Shown piece after piece: positions 57,001-64,000 of a stretch of DNA of 64,000 bases. The notes below the pieces were generated by a model. The model was not told where the DNA came from. It saw only the letters and a list, made by a program, of their open reading frames with translations, and ran no database searches. Position numbers and translations under genes: made by a program. Positions within the stretch are counted from its first letter, which is position 1. Each line of letters starts with the position of its first letter. Source of the stretch: Hexactinellida sp. DTS-2022 (taxonomy: Eukaryota; Porifera; Hexactinellida); assembly GCA_028753945.1 (NCBI GenBank), contig JAPNXP010000003.1:6508280-6572279 (forward strand), written 5' to 3'.

Positions 57001-60000
57001 TTCCCAGCCAATTTTTAACCATAAGAAGATAGATTTCAAGAATGCTATAAAAGTACATTTGGAAGGTGACTGTTTGACAATAAACAATCCAGGTCACTTT
57101 AAAAAGAGATTTACTTTTCACCAGACATCCCAAACATCACGTAAAGATAGCCAGTCCTTTCACTATACCTCATAAAAGACAATTAATAAGAAGAATTCTA
57201 TCACTCCCTTCGTTCCCAGCCAATTTTTAACCATAAGAAGATAGATTTCAAGAATGCTATAAAAGTACATTTGGAAGGTGACTGTTTGACAATAAACAAT
57301 CCAGGTCACTTTAAAAAGAGATTTACTTTTCACCAGACATCCCAAACATCACATAAAGATAGCCAGTCCTTTCACTATACCTCATAAAAGACAATTAATA
57401 AGAAGAATTCTATCACTCCCTTCGTTCCCAGCCAATTTTTAACCATAAGAAGATAGATTTCAAGAATGCTATAAAAGTACATTTGGAAGGTGACTGTTTG
57501 ACAATAAACAATCCAGGTCACTTTAAAAAGAGATTTACTTTTCACCAGACATCCCAAACATCACATAAAGATAGCCAGTCCTTTCACTATACCTCATAAA
57601 AGACAATTAATAAGAAGAATTCTATCACTCCCTTCGTTCCCAGCCAATTTTTAACCATAAGAAGATAGATTTCAAGAATGCTATAAAAGTACATTTGGAA
57701 GGTGACTGTTTGACAATAAACAATCCAGGTCACTTTAAAAAGAGATTTACTTTTCACCAGACATCCCAAACATCACATAAAGATAGCCAGTCCTTTCACT
57801 ATACCTCATAAAAGACAATTAATAAGAAGAATTCTATCACTCCCTTCGTTCCCAGCCAATTTTTAACCATAAGAAGATAGATTTCAAGAATGCTATAAAA
57901 GTACATTTGGAAGGTGACTGTTTGACAATAAACAATCCAGGTCACTTTAAAAAGAGATTTACTTTTCACCAGACATCCCAAACATCACATAAAGATAGCC
58001 AGTCCTTTCACTATACCTCATAAAAGACAATTAATAAGAAGAATTCTATCACTCCCTTCGTTCCCAGCCAATTTTTAACCATAAGAAGATAGATTTCAAG
58101 AATGCTATAAAAGTACATTTGGAAGGTGACTGTTTGACAATAAACAATCCAGGTCACTTTAAAAAGAGATTTACTTTTCACCAGACATCCCAAACATCAC
58201 ATAAAGATAGCCAGTCCTTTCACTATACCTCATAAAAGACAATTAATAAGAAGAATTCTATCACTCCCTTCGTTCCCAGCCAATTTTTAACCATAAGAAG
58301 ATAGATTTCAAGAATGCTATAAAAGTACATTTGGAAGGTGACTGTTTGACAATAAACAATCCAGGTCACTTTAAAAAGAGATTTACTTTTCACCAGACAT
58401 CCCAAACATCACGTAAAGATAGCCAGTCCTTTCACTATACCTCATAAAAGACAATTAATAAGAAGAATTCTATCACTCCCTTCGTTCCCAGCCAATTTTT
58501 AACCATAAGAAGATAGATTTCAAGAATGCTATAAAAGTACATTTGGAAGGTGACTGTTTGACAATAAACAATCCAGGTCACTTTAAAAAGAGATTTACTT
58601 TTCACCAGACATCCCAAACATCACATAAAGATAGCCAGTCCTTTCACTATACCTCATAAAAGACAATTAATAAGAAGAATTCTATCACTCCCTTCGTTCC
58701 CAGCCAATTTTTAACCATAAGAAGATAGATTTCAAGAATGCTATAAAAGTACATTTGGAAGGTGACTGTTTGACAATAAACAATCCAGGTCACTTTAAAA
58801 AGAGATTTACTTTTCACCAGACATCCCAAACATCACATAAAGATAGCCAGTCCTTTCACTATACCTCATAAAAGACAATTAATAAGAAGAATTCTATCAC
58901 TCCCTTCGTTCCCAGCCAATTTTTAACCATAAGAAGATAGATTTCAAGAATGCTATAAAAGTACATTTGGAAGGTGACTGTTTGACAATAAACAATCCAG
59001 GTCACTTTAAAAAGAGATTTACTTTTCACCAGACATCCCAAACATCACATAAAGATAGCCAGTCCTTTCACTATACCTCATAAAAGACAATTAATAAGAA
59101 GAATTCTATCACTCCCTTCGTTCCCAGCCAATTTTTAACCATAAGAAGATAGATTTCAAGAATGCTATAAAAGTACATTTGGAAGGTGACTGTTTGACAA
59201 TAAACAATCCAGGTCACTTTAAAAAGAGATTTACTTTTCACCAGACATCCCAAACATCACATAAAGATAGCCAGTCCTTTCACTATACCTCATAAAAGAC
59301 AATTAATAAGAAGAATTCTATCACTCCCTTCGTTCCCAGCCAATTTTTAACCATAAGAAGATAGATTTCAAGAATGCTATAAAAGTACATTTGGAAGGTG
59401 ACTGTTTGACAATAAACAATCCAGGTCACTTTAAAAAGAGATTTACTTTTCACCAGACATCCCAAACATCACATAAAGATAGCCAGTCCTTTCACTATAC
59501 CTCATAAAAGACAATTAATAAGAAGAATTCTATCACTCCCTTCGTTCCCAGCCAATTTTTAACCATAAGAAGATAGATTTCAAGAATGCTATAAAAGTAC
59601 ATTTGGAAGGTGACTGTTTGACAATAAACAATCCAGGTCACTTTAAAAAGAGATTTACTTTTCACCAGACATCCCAAACATCACATAAAGATAGCCAGTC
59701 CTTTCACTATACCTCATAAAAGACAATTAATAAGAAGAATTCTATCACTCCCTTCGTTCCCAGCCAATTTTTAACCATAAGAAGATAGATTTCAAGAATG
59801 CTATAAAAGTACATTTGGAAGGTGACTGTTTGACAATAAACAATCCAGGTCACTTTAAAAAGAGATTTACTTTTCACCAGACATCCCAAACATCACATAA
59901 AGATAGCCAGTCCTTTCACTATACCTCATAAAAGACAATTAATAAGAAGAATTCTATCACTCCCTTCGTTCCCAGCCAATTTTTAACCATAAGAAGATAG

Positions 60001-63000
60001 ATTTCAAGAATGCTATAAAAGTACATTTGGAAGGTGACTGTTTGACAATAAACAATCCAGGTCACTTTAAAAAGAGATTTACTTTTCACCAGACATCCCA
60101 AACATCACATAAAGATAGCCAGTCCTTTCACTATACCTCATAAAAGACAATTAATAAGAAGAATTCTATCACTCCCTTCGTTCCCAGCCAATTTTTAACC
60201 ATAAGAAGATAGATTTCAAGAATGCTATAAAAGTACATTTGGAAGGTGACTGTTTGACAATAAACAATCCAGGTCACTTTAAAAAGAGATTTACTTTTCA
60301 CCAGACATCCCAAACATCACATAAAGATAGCCAGTCCTTTCACTATACCTCATAAAAGACAATTAATAAGAAGAATTCTATCACTCCCTTCGTTCCCAGC
60401 CAATTTTTAACCATAAGAAGATAGATTTCAAGAATGCTATAAAAGTACATTTGGAAGGTGACTGTTTGACAATAAACAATCCAGGTCACTTTAAAAAGAG
60501 ATTTACTTTTCACCAGACATCCCAAACATCACATAAAGATAGCCAGTCCTTTCACTATACCTCATAAAAGACAATTAATAAGAAGAATTCTATCACTCCC
60601 TTCGTTCCCAGCCAATTTTTAACCATAAGAAGATAGATTTCAAGAATGCTATAAAAGTACATTTGGAAGGTGACTGTTTGACAATAAACAATCCAGGTCA
60701 CTTTAAAAAGAGATTTACTTTTCACCAGACATCCCAAACATCACGTAAAGATAGCCAGTCCTTTCACTATACCTCATAAAAGACAATTAATAAGAAGAAT
60801 TCTATCACTCCCTTCGTTCCCAGCCAATTTTTAACCATAAGAAGATAGATTTCAAGAATGCTATAAAAGTACATTTGGAAGGTGACTGTTTGACAATAAA
60901 CAATCCAGGTCACTTTAAAAAGAGATTTACTTTTCACCAGACATCCCAAACATCACATAAAGATAGCCAGTCCTTTCACTATACCTCATAAAAGACAATT
61001 AATAAGAAGAATTCTATCACTCCCTTCGTTCCCAGCCAATTTTTAACCATAAGAAGATAGATTTCAAGAATGCTATAAAAGTACATTTGGAAGGTGACTG
61101 TTTGACAATAAACAATCCAGGTCACTTTAAAAAGAGATTTACTTTTCACCAGACATCCCAAACATCACGTAAAGATAGCCAGTCCTTTCACTATACCTCA
61201 TAAAAGACAATTAATAAGAAGAATTCTATCACTCCCTTCGTTCCCAGCCAATTTTTAACCATAAGAAGATAGATTTCAAGAATGCTATAAAAGTACATTT
61301 GGAAGGTGACTGTTTGACAATAAACAATCCAGGTCACTTTAAAAAGAGATTTACTTTTCACCAGACATCCCAAACATCACATAAAGATAGCCAGTCCTTT
61401 CACTATACCTCATAAAAGACAATTAATAAGAAGAATTCTATCACTCCCTTCGTTCCCAGCCAATTTTTAACCATAAGAAGATAGATTTCAAGAATGCTAT
61501 AAAAGTACATTTGGAAGGTGACTGTTTGACAATAAACAATCCAGGTCACTTTAAAAAGAGATTTACTTTTCACCAGACATCCCAAACATCACATAAAGAT
61601 AGCCAGTCCTTTCACTATACCTCATAAAAGACAATTAATAAGAAGAATTCTATCACTCCCTTCGTTCCCAGCCAATTTTTAACCATAAGAAGATAGATTT
61701 CAAGAATGCTATAAAAGTACATTTGGAAGGTGACTGTTTGACAATAAACAATCCAGGTCACTTTAAAAAGAGATTTACTTTTCACCAGACATCCCAAACA
61801 TCACATAAAGATAGCCAGTCCTTTCACTATACCTCATAAAAGACAATTAATAAGAAGAATTCTATCACTCCCTTCGTTCCCAGCCAATTTTTAACCATAA
61901 GAAGATAGATTTCAAGAATGCTATAAAAGTACATTTGGAAGGTGACTGTTTGACAATAAACAATCCAGGTCACTTTAAAAAGAGATTTACTTTTCACCAG
62001 ACATCCCAAACATCACATAAAGATAGCCAGTCCTTTCACTATACCTCATAAAAGACAATTAATAAGAAGAATTCTATCACTCCCTTCGTTCCCAGCCAAT
62101 TTTTAACCATAAGAAGATAGATTTCAAGAATGCTATAAAAGTACATTTGGAAGGTGACTGTTTGACAATAAACAATCCAGGTCACTTTAAAAAGAGATTT
62201 ACTTTTCACCAGACATCCCAAACATCACATAAAGATAGCCAGTCCTTTCACTATACCTCATAAAAGACAATTAATAAGAAGAATTCTATCACTCCCTTCG
62301 TTCCCAGCCAATTTTTAACCATAAGAAGATAGATTTCAAGAATGCTATAAAAGTACATTTGGAAGGTGACTGTTTGACAATAAACAATCCAGGTCACTTT
62401 AAAAAGAGATTTACTTTTCACCAGACATCCCAAACATCACATAAAGATAGCCAGTCCTTTCACTATACCTCATAAAAGACAATTAATAAGAAGAATTCTA
62501 TCACTCCCTTCGTTCCCAGCCAATTTTTAACCATAAGAAGATAGATTTCAAGAATGCTATAAAAGTACATTTGGAAGGTGACTGTTTGACAATAAACAAT
62601 CCAGGTCACTTTAAAAAGAGATTTACTTTTCACCAGACATCCCAAACATCACATAAAGATAGCCAGTCCTTTCACTATACCTCATAAAAGACAATTAATA
62701 AGAAGAATTCTATCACTCCCTTCGTTCCCAGCCAATTTTTAACCATAAGAAGATAGATTTCAAGAATGCTATAAAAGTACATTTGGAAGGTGACTGTTTG
62801 ACAATAAACAATCCAGGTCACTTTAAAAAGAGATTTACTTTTCACCAGACATCCCAAACATCACATAAAGATAGCCAGTCCTTTCACTATACCTCATAAA
62901 AGACAATTAATAAGAAGAATTCTATCACTCCCTTCGTTCCCAGCCAATTTTTAACCATAAGAAGATAGATTTCAAGAATGCTATAAAAGTACATTTGGAA

Positions 63001-64000
63001 GGTGACTGTTTGACAATAAACAATCCAGGTCACTTTAAAAAGAGATTTACTTTTCACCAGACATCCCAAACATCACATAAAGATAGCCAGTCCTTTCACT
63101 ATACCTCATAAAAGACAATTAATAAGAAGAATTCTATCACTCCCTTCGTTCCCAGCCAATTTTTAACCATAAGAAGATAGATTTCAAGAATGCTATAAAA
63201 GTACATTTGGAAGGTGACTGTTTGACAATAAACAATCCAGGTCACTTTAAAAAGAGATTTACTTTTCACCAGACATCCCAAACATCACATAAAGATAGCC
63301 AGTCCTTTCACTATACCTCATAAAAGACAATTAATAAGAAGAATTCTATCACTCCCTTCGTTCCCAGCCAATTTTTAACCATAAGAAGATAGATTTCAAG
63401 AATGCTATAAAAGTACATTTGGAAGGTGACTGTTTGACAATAAACAATCCAGGTCACTTTAAAAAGAGATTTACTTTTCACCAGACATCCCAAACATCAC
63501 ATAAAGATAGCCAGTCCTTTCACTATACCTCATAAAAGACAATTAATAAGAAGAATTCTATCACTCCCTTCGTTCCCAGCCAATTTTTAACCATAAGAAG
63601 ATAGATTTCAAGAATGCTATAAAAGTACATTTGGAAGGTGACTGTTTGACAATAAACAATCCAGGTCACTTTAAAAAGAGATTTACTTTTCACCAGACAT
63701 CCCAAACATCACATAAAGATAGCCAGTCCTTTCACTATACCTCATAAAAGACAATTAATAAGAAGAATTCTATCACTCCCTTCGTTCCCAGCCAATTTTT
63801 AACCATAAGAAGATAGATTTCAAGAATGCTATAAAAGTACATTTGGAAGGTGACTGTTTGACAATAAACAATCCAGGTCACTTTAAAAAGAGATTTACTT
63901 TTCACCAGACATCCCAAACATCACATAAAGATAGCCAGTCCTTTCACTATACCTCATAAAAGACAATTAATAAGAAGAATTCTATCACTCCCTTCGTTCC
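54071..64000. repeat. 212-bp satellite array, at least 46 copies, open at right edge
   Basis: Head-to-tail monomers of exactly 212 bp from 54071 to the window end, almost identical throughout. The only internal variant I noticed is A to G in CATCACATAAAG at 57141, 58413, 60745 and 61169, spaced by 6, 11 and 2 monomers. The first monomer is diverged in its left part (CCCTCCAAGTCGG instead of CAATCCAGGTCAC). Each monomer contains TATAAAAG and AATAAA. The 60-codon minus-strand frame repeated in every unit follows from sequence identity and shows no sign of being a gene. Confidence 0.98.

Noticed and set aside
54195-63917. 46 identical 60-codon minus-strand frames as a tandem gene family
   Set aside because: They recur only because the 212-bp satellite is identical. 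There is no domain, and the rare monomer differences show no coding pattern.

Overview
The window is nuclear DNA from an intron-rich animal. Spliced genes for recognisable animal proteins (DERA, STK33, TENT2/GLD2, TNPO3, RBM8A/Y14, NUDT6), a GABA-B-type class C GPCR and a selenocysteine tRNA sit among many short non-autonomous transposons (MITEs), minisatellites and one long satellite array. Introns are short (often 45-150 bp), start GT and end AG, and TNPO3 alone has 30 coding exons. The mix of compact genes, many MITEs and a single-exon GABA-B-like receptor suggests a non-bilaterian animal, most likely a demosponge. This taxonomic call is an inference from gene style, not from a search.

Layout from left to right. 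1-1951 (-): 5' two thirds of DERA, running off the left edge. 1952-7494: repeat field with a recent 1.27-kb duplication and palindromic MITEs. 7495-10706 (-): STK33-like kinase, 12 exons. 11714-12037 (+): small single-pass membrane protein with a TATA box. 12304-12620 and 13908-14208: hAT-type MITEs with 8-bp target duplications. 16144-20404 (+): two-exon secreted or membrane LRR receptor with a Thr-rich VNTR stalk. 21537-21623 (+): tRNA-Sec, followed by a large palindrome. 23344-24225 (+): two-exon protein resembling Tim21/Coa1. 24537-24998 and 25086-26343 (+): two small unrecognised spliced genes. 26458-26967 (-): intronless RBM8A. 27473-33843 (-): TENT2 (GLD2), 12 exons. 36352-51898 (-): TNPO3, 30 exons. 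Intron 25 of TNPO3 holds the GABA-B-like receptor on the opposite strand (40904-43501), and intron 21 holds intronless NUDT6 on the same strand (45036-45872 or 45956). 52454-53125 (-): single-exon coiled-coil/basic protein. 54071-64000: at least 46 near-identical copies of a 212-bp satellite, running off the right edge.

The genes do not form a pathway; this is an ordinary mixed animal neighbourhood. RBM8A (exon junction complex), TENT2 (cytoplasmic poly(A) polymerase) and TNPO3 (nuclear import of SR proteins) all act on RNA, but their adjacency is probably chance.

The most interesting feature is how introns are built. Many are almost pure (GTT)n on the sense strand. Others are minisatellites whose core motif also occurs in introns of unrelated genes, or carry a recurring palindromic ATCCATGGT motif. 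The last intron of TNPO3 carries a 16-bp minisatellite into which a 1071-bp, nearly perfect fold-back element has inserted with a 7-bp target duplication. Exon boundaries were worked out by hand from reading-frame continuity, splice dinucleotides and recalled family sequences; no alignment or search was run.
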